A stretch of DNA of 64,000 bases. Source: Sciurus carolinensis. Taxonomy: Eukaryota > Chordata > Mammalia > Rodentia > Sciuridae. The DNA lies in contig NC_062218.1 in NCBI RefSeq assembly GCF_902686445.1, forward strand, positions 12,747,015 through 12,811,014, given 5' to 3'. Below, piece by piece: positions 1 to 12,125 of this stretch (within the stretch, counting starts at the first letter, position 1; each line of letters opens with the position of its first letter). Under the pieces are notes generated by a model. That model saw only the letters and a list, made by a program, of their open reading frames with translations, searched no databases and was not told the origin of the DNA. The translations under genes and the position numbers were made by a program.

Positions 1-3000
1 ATAAAGTCAGCTCTGCTGTGGAACAGCATTCAACCTGTGCAAATAAACACCAGAAATAGTTATATTTTCCAGAAAGCCCTGTCAACATTTTCCTTTTCAA
101 GAAGTGACATTTAGTTTTCTGCAAATGAATGGACATGTCACAGGCTCCCTCTCTTCCTCCTGAGGCTGCCATCAAACCATCTGAGGACTCACTTTCTGAG
201 ACTAGCAGACTTGTGCTGCCCAGCACCGCCCACAGCTGACTCCCGAGCACTTGAAAAGTGGTCAGTCTGAACGGAGATAGACTGTAAGTGGAAACACGCG
301 CTGGATTTCAAAGACTTGTCTTAAAAAAGGAATAAATGTAAAATGTTTTGATTGCATGTTAAAATGATCATATTTTGGATATGGTGGGTTTAATATAATA
401 TTAAAATTTATTTCACCCGTTTACTTTTTTTTTTTTTTAATGGGGCCACTAGAAAATTTTGAGTTTCCTATGTGGCTCATGTGACATTTCTGTTGGAGAG
501 TGCTGCATGAGACATTTCCTTGGGGGAGGTTGTTTTCTCGTAGCCATATGAACAGAATGAATACTTCACACTCCAGAAATAGCACACTAGCAGAATCACA
601 TAATGACCCTACAATGGGCCCATCTGCTCTGATAGGGATTCAATTCTGTTATATAATATTTTTACCATAAATAAAAGGTAGTGGCCTTTATTTTTCATGA
701 CATACAGCATGCATTTAGAACCAATACTAACCACAGTAGTAAAAACTCTGCCAACAAACAACGGAAATTTTCAAATCCAAGAAGTACACAAAAGCCACTT
801 TTGCCCTTTTCTTGTGCCCTATGTATCTGCCATGTAATACCACTAGTACTAAAATTAATATGAGGTTATCTGGGCTTGGTGATATTAATTACACTCTTAT
901 GTAATTTTACAACACTAAATAAAACCTAACACTCACACATTTGACATTGACTATATTTGCCACAAAGGGCAAAGTATGAACTTCAGAGATTACTGGAACA
1001 GTTGCCTGGATAATCAGACAGCTGAACCTAGACTGTTTTCTACCACATTATTAGAAAATAAGCTTTGTTCAATTATTTTATTGCTTTGAACTTAAGTGTC
1101 AGTGTATCATTCACCCCAAATATCAGGAATAACAAGAATAATTAAAGATAAATATTAAATATGAGAGGTTATTTATAACATGAATAATTTGCCCTGGAAA
1201 TAAAGAATTTACAAGGATATATAGCAAGAAAGCAATACAGCATGGAGTTGGAGTGGGTGATCCTCTTATAAATAATTCAGTAATTGGGAGAATGATAGAG
1301 GAAAAGCAGACCTTTTCCAGAAAACTGGAGATCGAAATTCACAAATGACTTCCAAGTTCATAGCCTATGATGCATACACAGTCGTTTCCACATTTAAACA
1401 TGCCTTTCTTCCTGTGCTGCTGTAACCCAAATAAACAGCAGCAGCCAGAAGCCCACTGAGCAAGTAGGTGGTTTGTAAGAATATCTCACACTGACCAGGA
1501 GTCTGCAGAGCCCCACGCCAGACTGCAGGACAAAACCATCTCCATTACATTTGGCTCCACAAATATAAAGGCCAAAATCATTTTTTTTCCCCCAGCAGGA
1601 CCATCCTTCCTTGAAAGAAGGGGGGAAAGGTTTCAATGAAATACGAATAGGGAAAAATTTTTAAATGATGGATTTTCCCTCAAATTTTTCATTGGAAAAA
1701 AAAATATATGTATATATATGAAATAAGGAAATAGAATTGAGCAGACCTGGCCTGGTGTGATTTATCTGCTGCACATAACTTATTCTTGCTTGGAAACCAA
1801 AACCAAAACCAAAACTGGACAAGAGCCTAAAGGGCAATAATGACTGGTTGACCCCCTCCCCAAGAATAGAAGAAAGGAGATATGTAAGGTGGTTTCTTCC
1901 TTCCTGTTAAAATTAAACTACATTTGAATTAGGAAGAATAATGCAGGACCAGGTTTATGAAATCTAAAACTCAGCAGCTCGTTATGCCAGAGAACCAAAC
2001 AAGATCCTTAATACCAGTTCATGGAATGAGAACAGCCATGTTGTAACAATGAAAAGGGCCAACAATGGGGTTAATAAATATGACGAGAAGTCCCGCAGTG
2101 TGGGAAGTTATTTAATGACTGATATGAGTAATTGCCGACACTCCTGTTTGCCTCTGTGTTGTAAAAGGGACCCTGGCTCTAAGAATGAGGTCCCAAGTCC
2201 GAAGTCCCCACTAAATTACCATGGCTTCAGCCCAAGAAGTTGGCCCTGGAGACTTCTATTTTCCGCCTGGCCCCTGACCTGAAACCTGGCCTGTCAAATA
2301 TCCTATCAGTGCCTCATGGCTAGATTCCCTTTTCAACTCAATGAAAATTACTTCTTTCAAAGAACAAATGTGATAAAGAATAATAACTTCACAGTGGAAA
2401 ATGCTTTGATATCTAGAAGTGAACAGGGCATGGGGCTACCAGCTGTTAGTCATGTAGAGATTGGACAGTCTCTAATTGTTCCTCAGGTTTTTATAAAATC
2501 TAAACAAAGCAGCATGGAAACCAACAACCACCACCCACATGGTCAAAGAACAAATTCTGAGGAACAGGCGCTTTCTGCATTTGGCTGCCCTTACAGAGGT
2601 TTTCAAAAAGTAGATGAGGCCGCAAAGGATAGGGCCGCCCTCACCTGTCCTGTGACTTGGCCAGAAGTGTTGAAGTAGATCGGCGAGCACATAGAAACTC
2701 TAATTACTCAGCTATTCCACGGCCTGCCAACGTCTTTGTACTATTACACATCTGGGGCTGCTTCCATCTGACATCTATTTAAATCTCCATGTCTCAGAGC
2801 TTTTACAAACATTTCTTAGTTCCATAGAGGGACCTGAATCAATGGAACTGATAAAGTCAGCAAAGGGCTGACTCATCCTAACCGATCAGGCAGAATCTTT
2901 TAAGAAATAGGCACCTAATTCTAAGATCAGTCTTAACACTGTCCATTTACAGGGGTTTATACAATTGTGCCTTATCTTTCTTTATCTGTCATACTGTATG

Positions 3001-3519
3001 CAAAAAATTACAGCTCAAATATCAGTGACTTGAGTCATTTAACTCTATGGTTAAAATAATAACTGCAGATCCAACGAAGGGTGATTTTTTCAAGGAATAA
3101 CTAAAGAGCACAGTTGTAAAACCCTAAAGCCACTTTTTCAGATAAGTGCAATATATGCATGGTTAACCCGATAAGCAAATAAATGAAAGTAAACCCAATG
3201 ACAAAGTACACACTACTGTGTGTTTTTCCACGCACATGTGCATTAGATTTTCTAGACATGCCAACCAGCTCATGACAAATTAATGGGAGCTGTACCAGAA
3301 CAAGTGAACACCCTGTACTGAATAAAGTACTTTATATACACTTTTGCAATATAGCTGGTTTTGGTCTCCTCTAAACAGAAAACAGAGTAAACAACTAAAA
3401 TTCTCTCACTACCAATTTTTTTTCAGGTTATGGATTAAAGGGACAACAAACAAGATCAACTAACAGCTCTATTAATCCTGCCTGTGATTCTTCATTAACT
3501 CACATTCTGTCACTTGGAT
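1..3519. other. Intronic single-copy DNA, no repeat recognised
   Basis: AT-rich sequence with short homopolymers (T-run near 427-439) and a small TA-rich patch at 1691-1722. No gene, SINE or LTR was recognised. Confidence 0.6.
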
Positions 3520-3665
3520 TAATGATTTCTCTGTGATTCAGTTTCTTCATCAAATGTAGATAATTCTTGTAGCCACCTCATAGGAGCTACAGTGGGAATT
3601 AAATAAGTTCAATCTTATTAAAGAAGATCAAACAAGTACGTAAAGTACTTAGTATTTCAGTGCAC
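3520..3665 (+). repeat. MIR SINE relic
   Basis: The order of a diverged 'cagttt-cttcatc-aaatg' core, 'cctcataggagc' and a following 'aattaaataag' is the central-to-3' part of the MIR element. Confidence 0.7.
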
Positions 3666-4299
3666 ACCAAGTTCCCCATAGATCTTATTTTATTCATAAT
3701 GTAGCTGAATTCCCACATGAACATTATAATTTGCATGTTGCCTGCCAAATAAGGGCGATTTTAATATTAACTCTTAAAATAAAACTGAAAAAATTACCCA
3801 TGCTTTATAGTGAAGCCATTAGTGAAGTGAAAAATCATCAACTGGCTATTGGTTTATCCAAGCTCTCCTCTGCTTCCTGGGTACACAGTTAAGCTACATT
3901 TCCCAGTTTCCTCTGTGGTTAGGGGAGGCCAGTGAAAGGTGGGAAAGGTGGAGGGAATAATGCAGTAACGAGCCAATGGAATGCGGGAGGTGTGGGAATG
4001 GGGGCCTGGCCCCCACCATCACCCTGCCACCCACTGACTGGCTTCTGCAAATGAGTGCAGAACTCAGAGGCCCTAGAATGCAGAACTATTATATTCAAGG
4101 AATCAAGATCCCTGGATGCCTGCATGGAGCCAGGTCACCCCAAATACCCAGGCTATGCCACCAAAGAAGGAAGCTTCGAGTATGCTGGATACCTGAGAAG
4201 TCAGCCTGTGGGCTCTGACGGTCAGCAGGGTCAACTCCACAGTTTTCCCTTCCTTCCCTCCCTTAGGCACGACTCAACCGCATTTCAATAACAGTAACA

Positions 4300-4560
4300 G
4301 CGGATGTTTTTACTGGGTGCTGAACATCTCTCCAAGTGCCTTACACACAGCTGTGCACTGCATGATACACTTTGGTCAACAATGGATTGCACACAGGACA
4401 GTGGAGTAGTAGGCTAGCCCAAGTAGCCTCGGTGTGTCATAGGCTGTACCATCAGTTTTGTGCAAGTGCGCTCTGGGGTGTTCAGGAAATGACTGACAAA
4501 ATCAGCTAATGATGCATTTTTCAGAACATATTCTTGTTGTTAAAAGACACGTGGTGCATT
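4300..4560 (+). mobile_element. Old DNA-transposon-like repeat, copy 1
   Basis: A diverged copy of a common mammalian non-autonomous repeat. It shows the characteristic 'gtgtgtcataggctgtacca', then 'tgcaagtgcgctct', then 'aatcagctaatgatgcattttt'. A second, inverted copy lies at 8785-8985. I do not assign the exact family name. Confidence 0.5.
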
Positions 4561-7282
4561 GAAACTTTAGGATTTCTCCAACTAGGAATTAAGAGTGTTG
4601 GCTGTCAGTTTGGTTTCTAGGCAGTTTTCACCCTTTATTTTTAGGGCTCCTCCACGGGTCTCCTGAGTTAGACACCAGGATGCCAGCTCCATCTGTAGCC
4701 CAAACAGGACCTCTTTCACAAAAATGGTCCTGTACCATTCTTAATTTTGATCAATTCAAGAGGAAGTCCTTGGCACCAAAATTCAGGTGGGAACATCACT
4801 TTGGAGTGGAGATATTTTCTGAGATTGTTTTTCTTTTCTTGAATCCCTGATCTCTGCAAATGATTAGAATGTATTTAAACATTCACTGAAAGAAAGAGTT
4901 CTGGTTTCTCCAAAATTGGTAAAAAGTCTTGACAATACTCAGGCATCCTGGGGTCACTGAGGACCACAGGGGTGATCAGAGGCCTGGGCATTTTGCTGCA
5001 AATTTTTGGGGCAAATCATGGTGGTTCCAAGATAAGGAAGTCAGCGCGGTCCTTCCTGGAGGGTTCGCTCTGCCGGAGTCTTTATCATCGTACATTCGCC
5101 TCCTCTTTGAAAGCAGGAGGAAAGCCACAAACATGGGAAGCTGGCGTCTCTTGGAGGAGAAAGGAGAGGGGAAGGTTTCCAGGACTGGTAAAGGGGGCCT
5201 GGATCCTGGGGATGACTCAAGGGCCGGTTTGCCTCTGACTTGTCCCCGCTGCAGGGCACAGTTCCACTGGATGCTGTGTCTTGGGGCAGCATCTTTTCCA
5301 GGGGTTCTCTCGAACCACAAATCGCAACACTGTGCAGGTTTGAGTTGAAAGGAAATTGATTGTGAACATACCACTAATAGTGTCATTAAATAGTAAATCT
5401 TAATGTAAAAAAATACTTGAGAGGCTGTCACATGCCTTTAAACACATTTTGGGGATTTATCACCTTAGACATGGTTCAGCATAGGGAATAACTGAAGACA
5501 CAGTTTCCTTTGGACATTCTCATTACCAAAAGACATCACTTTAGCTCAAAGTATGTCCACAAAAAGAAAAAGGAATGTTTTAACCACCTTTTCACTAAGC
5601 TGTACTGAGAAAAAGATTTGACGGGGGTCACCTTGAAAGTGACCAGCTGACCGACTTTATTGAGGGCTTGCAGGTATGTGGGACTTTCAGTGCTGAAACC
5701 AGGCTAGTGCCAGGTAAGTCAGGACCACTGGTGGCTTCTGAATGCCAAGCAGGTTAGATGCTGGGGGAAAAGTGGCAATTCCATGCTATACCAGTGAGGG
5801 TCAACTAGATTCTTTCCTGGACAGGGATTATGAAAATCATCAGTGGGAGGCAGTTTGGGGAAGAGGCCAACAATCCTAAGATCCTTCACTGCTTCTTGCC
5901 ATCTTGGTTGAATCTATTGTTGCTGTTCTCTTTTAGTTATGACCAAACTATTTTTCTAAGTTAGCCATGTTGCTTTTTGTCACTAAAGCGGCACACGTAC
6001 ACACAAACACACATTCATTCCCACTCCACTTTTAAATATCCTAACCCATCAGGGAATATCCTTCCAGCCACTTCCTTCCCCCACAGCCCAGAGGTGTGTT
6101 TGCTTTGGCCTCTTCCCTGGGCACGGGGGCATGCTTTCCTGACTTCCTATTCATGTCGCCCCCTCCTTGGGTTATTTGTGTCTGTATGAGTGAGTGTAAA
6201 TGACACAAAGGAGCCAACACTGGGAGCAAGCCGCAAGCAATATATCCTCGGTCTGATATGGCACTGTGCTAGGAAAACACGCTGCTCAGTGAGCCCAGGT
6301 ATAAAAGAAGATCCTTTTGAAGGGCAGCCTCAAATACACGGGAAAACTTCCATGTAGCAATTTCCGCTTCTACGCCCATTTAGAAGTACATGCTTACGAG
6401 TCATCCTTCAGTGATGTCCTCAGTCTCTCCCAGGGCTGCAAGTGCAGCATTCACACTCACCCAAGTGCACAAGGTACTTTCCAAGTTACAACACTGGGCT
6501 TCCCTCACGCTAACTTATCCCTCCATCCACCCGGCAGGTCAAGAACAGTAATTGGTCTTCCCCCTCACCTGCAGAAACTGCAAAGCCAGAATCAACCGCA
6601 CGGTGATAATTCTCTGATTTATACAAAACAGCCAGCTTTCCACTATTGAGAATGAACACTTTAGAGGTGAGGCTGGTGTTTCTGTCTGAAATTATTATTC
6701 AGTTACAAGATGATGAACTCCAATGAGAACACTAGGCTCCTTTATGAATTCTACCTTATGTATCCTGAGGATTGGAAGGACAACCTATGTTGTCTCAGGT
6801 CCCTGATGAAGGAATACACAGGGAATGTGCTACAGCTCTTCCTATTTAGTGAGATTCTGGGAGGAGGTTTTTTCAACACTCATGATGCGTAATGCCTGAG
6901 CAACACTAGCTTGGCAGAAGTGAATTCTAGATCGCACGTCAGGCATTCCTGTTGATTTGCTGCAGGAGAACAGGCAGCTCGCCCAAACACATCCTTCCTA
7001 AGCATTTGGCAGTTTATTTATAAAGCAGGGATTTGACACTTTTTCCTTTCGTATCTCAGATCCTGTACTATTTGTACAACTTTGACATTTTCCAGTAGAG
7101 GCTGAATCTTAACTGCACGGTATAAGAGTTTTTGATGGTTTGATTGGATTATTTCTAGAAACCTGACCACCACAATTGAGAAAGAAAAACAGAGATGACT
7201 TGGGCATCTCTTTATCAAAATAAGCTGTTTCTGGTTACACGCAGTATAATGGTGGCTAAAAGTGAATTAACTGAATTAACTT

Positions 7283-7400
7283 GAGTTCAGAGCCTGGCTT
7301 CACCACCTGCTGGCCACGTGAGTCTCCACATTTCCCCAGCCTGCTTCCTCCTCTGTAAATTGATGGTAAAGAAGTAATAGTGAAACATATTTCATAGAGT
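7283..7400 (+). repeat. MIR SINE relic
   Basis: Diverged MIR core: 'gagcctggcttcaccacctgctgg' type order, then the 'cttcctcctctgtaaattgatgg' region. Confidence 0.7.
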
Positions 7401-7932
7401 CATACTGAATTTTTGACTAGATCAAGCAAGAAGAATGCTTACCTGGTAGCAAATAAGTACTTCTGAATTCTGTTGTTTGCCTCTTTGTAATGGATAAGAG
7501 GAGTCATCGACCAACTAAAACTGTAGTTGAGACCCAGGCTTTGGAACGGCTTCCTCTGAATGACTACCACATAAGGACACAGACACGGACTTGGGCAACA
7601 CCATTTCTAACTTATCCTTTTACTTTTGATTTGGACACAATGCAAGGTGCTGTGCATAACTTTAATAAACTAGTATTTTCCACCATTGTGTCTAGAGTCT
7701 AGGCCATGCAACGTTTTCACAAGCATATTTTCCATATCGATGATGGTTTGACTCCATGGTACAGGCCCAAAGAACTGCACTATGATAAAAAGCAAACTTG
7801 CTAGGAAATATCCCTGCGCAGTATTCATGCTGACCAGTTGTGTATGGTTAATCTCTACTTGGGAAGTGAGTTTACCTGGGTGCCTTTTCCAAAGTAGCAT
7901 AAAGTAGATGGTAGCTTGAAGCAGTGGGGTGT

Positions 7933-8026
7933 GGCTAGGGGTGTAGCTCAGTGGCAGAGCACTCGCCTAGTATGTTTGAAGCTCTGGGTTCAGTCACCAG
8001 CACCACAAAAAGAAAAACAGAAAAAG
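7933..8026 (+). mobile_element. ID SINE (single)
   Basis: A tRNA-Ala-derived SINE with an A-box-like 'gtgtagctcagtggcagagc', a B-box-like 'gggttcagtcacc' and an A-rich tail. It is a monomeric ID copy on the plus strand. Confidence 0.88.
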
Positions 8027-8083
8027 AGTAGGATGTTGCCACAATGCTTGGAAACGTGGTGACATATCTGCAGTTTGTAGGTA

Positions 8084-8349
8084 ACAAGCACACCCTGTGC
8101 TGGAACAGGGGCCGTGGTGTGATATGAGGTGCGCACCACGTTCTCTCTGGCCACAGGTGGCTCCTCCACCTAGCTGGAGACAATGACAACCATGTTACCA
8201 TTTCAGACCCTACAAGCACACCCTGGGCTGAAACAGGGGCCGTGGTGTGATATGAGGTGCGCCCCAGGTTCTCTCTGGCCACAGGTGGCTCCCCCACCTA
8301 GCTGGAGACATTGGGAACTGCTGGCAACCATGCTACCATTTCAGACCCT
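8084..8349. repeat. Tandem duplication, 128-bp and 138-bp units
   Basis: Unit 1 (8084-8211) and unit 2 (8212-8349) both start ACAAGCACACCCTG. They differ at about five of the first hundred bases. Unit 2 carries a 10-base length difference before 'caaccatg'. Both end CATTTCAGACCCT. The arrangement is head to tail with no spacer and is not part of a repeat family I recognise. Confidence 0.92.
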
Positions 8350-8599
8350 GGCACTGTAACCTAAAGGCCTCTGCTGAAATAAAGATAATCTGAGTGAAGG
8401 AGAACCTTGACACAATGTGTCACATTGCAAAGTGATCAGGATCCCAAATAAATAGATCTTAGGACAGTGGTTTGGATAAGTGGAGAACTACAACAAAGGC
8501 TGAGACTCAATGCTGTCCAAAGACCATCTTTACAGGGGAGTCTCAGGAAGCCAAAGGAAATGGTGTGCTGTACGTTTATATTTAAAAGTCAGTCTAGAC

Positions 8600-8780
8600 T
8601 GGTGGTTGAGGGTATGAACTCTAGGGCTAGACTGCAGTTTGCATCCCCACCCAGGATCCTCAACTTGAATGACTGTGTACTTTAGATTTCTTAAACTCTT
8701 TGTGTTTCACTTTCCTTACCTATGGGGGGTGGGAATACCTGCCTCATAGCATTGTGGAGAGAAATAAAAGAGAGAAGATT
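8600..8780 (+). repeat. MIR SINE relic
   Basis: Near-complete MIR layout: 'ttgagggtatgaactctaggg', later 'tttcactttccttacctatg', then 'tacctgcctcatagcattgt'. Confidence 0.8.
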
Positions 8781-8784
8781 CACA

Positions 8785-8985
8785 GTTCTGGGTCACTTAA
8801 TGATCAGGATAGGTTCTGAGAAATGTATCATTGGGAGAGTCTGCCACTCTATGAATATCAGAGAATGTTCTTTACATGAACTAAAATGACTACAATGTCA
8901 TTAGACTATGTAATTGCTAAGGGACCACCATCATACATGCAGTCAATCGTTGGTCAGAATGTCATTATGCAGCACCTATTTATAG
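8785..8985 (-). mobile_element. Old DNA-transposon-like repeat, copy 2
   Basis: Same family as 4300-4560 in the other orientation. It begins 'gtcacttaatgatcagga' and ends with 'gggaccaccatcatacatgc' and 'gtcattatgcagcac'. The middle is deleted relative to the usual element. Confidence 0.5.
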
Positions 8986-9283
8986 CAGTGATTACCATGG
9001 TGCTAAAGGTGTATACACCCCAGTGCCTGAGGAGGGCTCTGCAAGATGTCCCCTGAGAATCCTATGGCAGGAAACCATCTTTACTGCAGTCAACAGAATA
9101 CTGCCCAAACTACCACAGGGGTCAAAAAATTTACTATCCTACTGCACACGTAGGAAACATATGCAACTAAGGTATTTGCAGAATTGAAAACAATCTTTCA
9201 TCAACTAGAAAATTAATCTTGCTAATTGAGAGAAAGAAGTTACCAAACTGTAGATTATTTCCCATAGACAAAAGTCATTCATC

Positions 9284-9379
9284 GGGGCTGGGGTTGTGGC
9301 TCAGTAGTACAGCACTTGCCTAGCATGTATGAGGCACTGGTTTCGCTCCTCAGCACCACATATAAATTAAAAAACTAAA

Positions 9380-9413
<34 letters not shown>

Positions 9414-9436
9414 ATTGGCAACTAAAAAAAAATTTA
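9284..9436 (+). mobile_element. ID SINE with long A-tail and 14-bp target-site duplication
   Basis: The ID body (9284-9361) is followed by an A-rich tail with a run of about 30 A. Identical flanks AAAAGTCATTCATC at 9270-9283 and 9437-9450 mark the insertion exactly. Confidence 0.93.
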
Positions 9437-11664
9437 AAAAGTCATTCATCACTGAATTAAACTATTAACAAAACAAGAAAGAGAAATAACCTTTAAAGAA
9501 CAAAAATTTATAATTTAGACAAGATATTTTGCTTTTAAAACATTCCCTAAATTTTTTCTGGGAATAAAAATCTTTGCCCACTGAAATTTCCAATTCTCTA
9601 TGGTATTTCTCAACAGTTCATAATAGCAACTGTGCCAGTTCTACTCAAGATCACAGTGAAATTTCCTGGCAAAGCCCTTCCAAGAACAGGAATTTTTAGA
9701 TTAATAGTGTTATACCAAATACATGTTTTTAAAATATTTTCTAGTCTAAGAATCATAGTAAGATATCAGTCTTTAAGTAGTGATCTTTCCAAAAGAGAAC
9801 ATACTTCTAAAACCGAAACACATAACAAAAATATAAAAGTGATTAAAAGGTCGCTGCCATGGACATAAATAAAATTTGTCTCGGTGAAAATTCTGATAGC
9901 TTTCCAGTTGCAAATAAATATTATTTCTACTATGTTCATGTGTTCTAAGCTCCAAAAACAGACTCAATGAGGGGAAAATATTCCTAGATTGTAAGCAAGC
10001 AGTATCCTTTCTAAAAAATTCAACAACTGAAGCCAATCATCAAATTGCCAGTTAATATTTCAAAGGGTAGTTAGATACAGGGGGAAGTAAAAACTAACAG
10101 ATTGTACTCAGAAAAGAAGCTGATTTAGAGACCTGTTCAGGTCACCTAGAATTAATGGGATAATCTAATAGACTTATTTAAAAGTGCTGAAAGAAGAGAG
10201 AGAGTGGGTAAGTTTCCAACAAAGGTTAAGCTAGGTTTTAATTACTATCCATGCTTAGTTTTCAAGCTTGTACCCAGTGCTACCCGTATAGCTTGTGGGA
10301 CTGTTGGAAACACCATCTTTCTAGGTAACATCTGGAGCCGAGAGGCAGAAACAGGTTCAAAGGAGGATGCAATGACAGCTGTTCCCCTGCCACAGCTGTG
10401 AAGAAGAACACGCCATCATCGAGACACTGGAAAACATACTAACACCTAGTCTTTTGGAAAAGGAGAAATTCAATCCACAAAAATTATTTCCAGCCTACCT
10501 TCCAACAGACAATTAAAACCTGACTAGCCATACATGGGGGACTGAGTGAGGATTTCTGGGACTACTGCTTCCATCCGTCCATGAAGTCCCAGTGCTGCTC
10601 TGCTGGACACAGGGCCTGGCAAGCCTGCTCTGTGGGACACTCCAACAACAGGCCCTGTTGGTCCACTGTCTCAGGTGGACTGCCCAGCAGCACACAGAAC
10701 CATCACAGGCGATGGTTCCCTCCTGCGCATGGTAGCGCTGGTGACGGGTCGTGTCTTCGGATGTCCCAGAGGCAGGTGGAAACACCTATTCCACTCTTAT
10801 GTCCCAGCACAGCCACATATTTTGGAAGTTCTACCAGAGAACCAAAACTGAAGAGAAGAACTGGCTTAATAATGAGGTACCTGTCTCAGCAGTCAAAAGC
10901 CTCTGGTCTGGAAAGCTCAGGTCATCAGTACTAGGCGTGGGCTGTTCACGGTAACCAGCAGCAGGCTAGCAAAGGCTCTCATTGCTGCCCTGCAGAGCCT
11001 GTGAGGCTGTTAGAAAAGCCAGCCTGGGAAACACTCGGAGCAAGGGACATGGAAACAAGATTCTTGCCCACTCTTTCCCTAGTCTGGGTATGGGGTCCAG
11101 GATCAGTTCAGAATTAAGGGGGAGGATTCTGTTCGGCATTCACTGTTGCACAATGCCAAAGGCAAGTGGGGATACGTGCCAGAGCCCTTCCAAAATAGCC
11201 AAGATGTTTTCCTTTGTGGACTGGCCGGTGTGGGGCTGGAGGGAACGGGGCCAGGTTGGCCTGCAGGCTCTTCTTAGCTTGTATAATACTAGGCAAAATA
11301 GCAAACTACCTCATGCAAAACCACACCCCTTGGTGGATCATTCCTTCATTCAGTGAGATAACTACTGATGTGCAAGGGACTGTGGGGGCTCTGTGTCCTC
11401 AGCACCATGCCACCTTCTCTCTTCAACTGCCTCAGAGTTGGCAGCAGGAAGGAATCAGGCAACCCAACAGAACAGCCCGGGATTGGGTGGGGTCACGACG
11501 GCACGCTCTCACTCTGCACCCACCTGGCCCACATTCAGAACACACTCCCCTCCTACAAATGCCAGCCATCTGGAAACCACAGAGGCAGAGCAGGGCGATT
11601 CTGTACGAAATTTGAAAGTACAATGAAAGGACCGTGTTCTGTGACCGTTAGCCTGCCTGGGCAC

Positions 11665-11760
11665 AGATAAGAGCTCTGCTGTCTGACCCTGGACACGTTA
11701 TCTAACAAATTAACCTAAGTCTCCCCATCTGTAAAATGAGATAGTAACAAGACCTGCATC
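11665..11760 (+). repeat. MIR SINE relic
   Basis: 'gctctgctgtctgaccctgg' followed by 'ctccccatctgtaaaatgag' is the MIR core in diverged form. Confidence 0.65.
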
Positions 11761-11967
11761 AGCCGGGACGGCAGGCTCACAATGCCCAGTTTGTGCACTG
11801 TCAAGAGTCACATGCCCTTCATAAGTGACCATGGCCATTATCACCACTGATGCCAGCAACAGTAAAGGCAACCAGGCTCAAGGACGACAGGGAGAAGAGG
11901 ACATTGTTATGATGGAGGAAAGCCCCATATATTCTGGGGATTTACTAGGGACTTTCTTGAGATTCTC

Positions 11968-11996
<29 letters not shown>
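11968..11996. repeat. Poly-A tract (29 A)
   Basis: Uninterrupted A run without a recognisable SINE body next to it. Confidence 0.9.
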
Positions 11997-11999
<3 letters not shown>

Positions 12000-12002
12000 A
12001 TT

Positions 12003-12125
12003 GTGAAGTCTTAGGCAAGCCCACGTTTTGTGCCTTGGTGTCCTTATTTTGAGAAAGGATAACAATAGTAGCTGCCCCGTGGGGTTATTCAGAGGCTAAG
12101 TTGGTACACAGAAGGCACTAGACCA
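12003..12125 (+). repeat. MIR SINE relic
   Basis: 'cttaggcaagccc', then 'tgtccttattttgagaaagg', then 'gtggggttattcagaggct' follow the MIR order. The copy begins just after the A29 tract. Confidence 0.7.

Noticed and set aside
4929..5431. Overlapping 139- and 151-codon frames on opposite strands
   Set aside because: Mutually exclusive frames of similar length on both strands, with no motif, are typical of chance.
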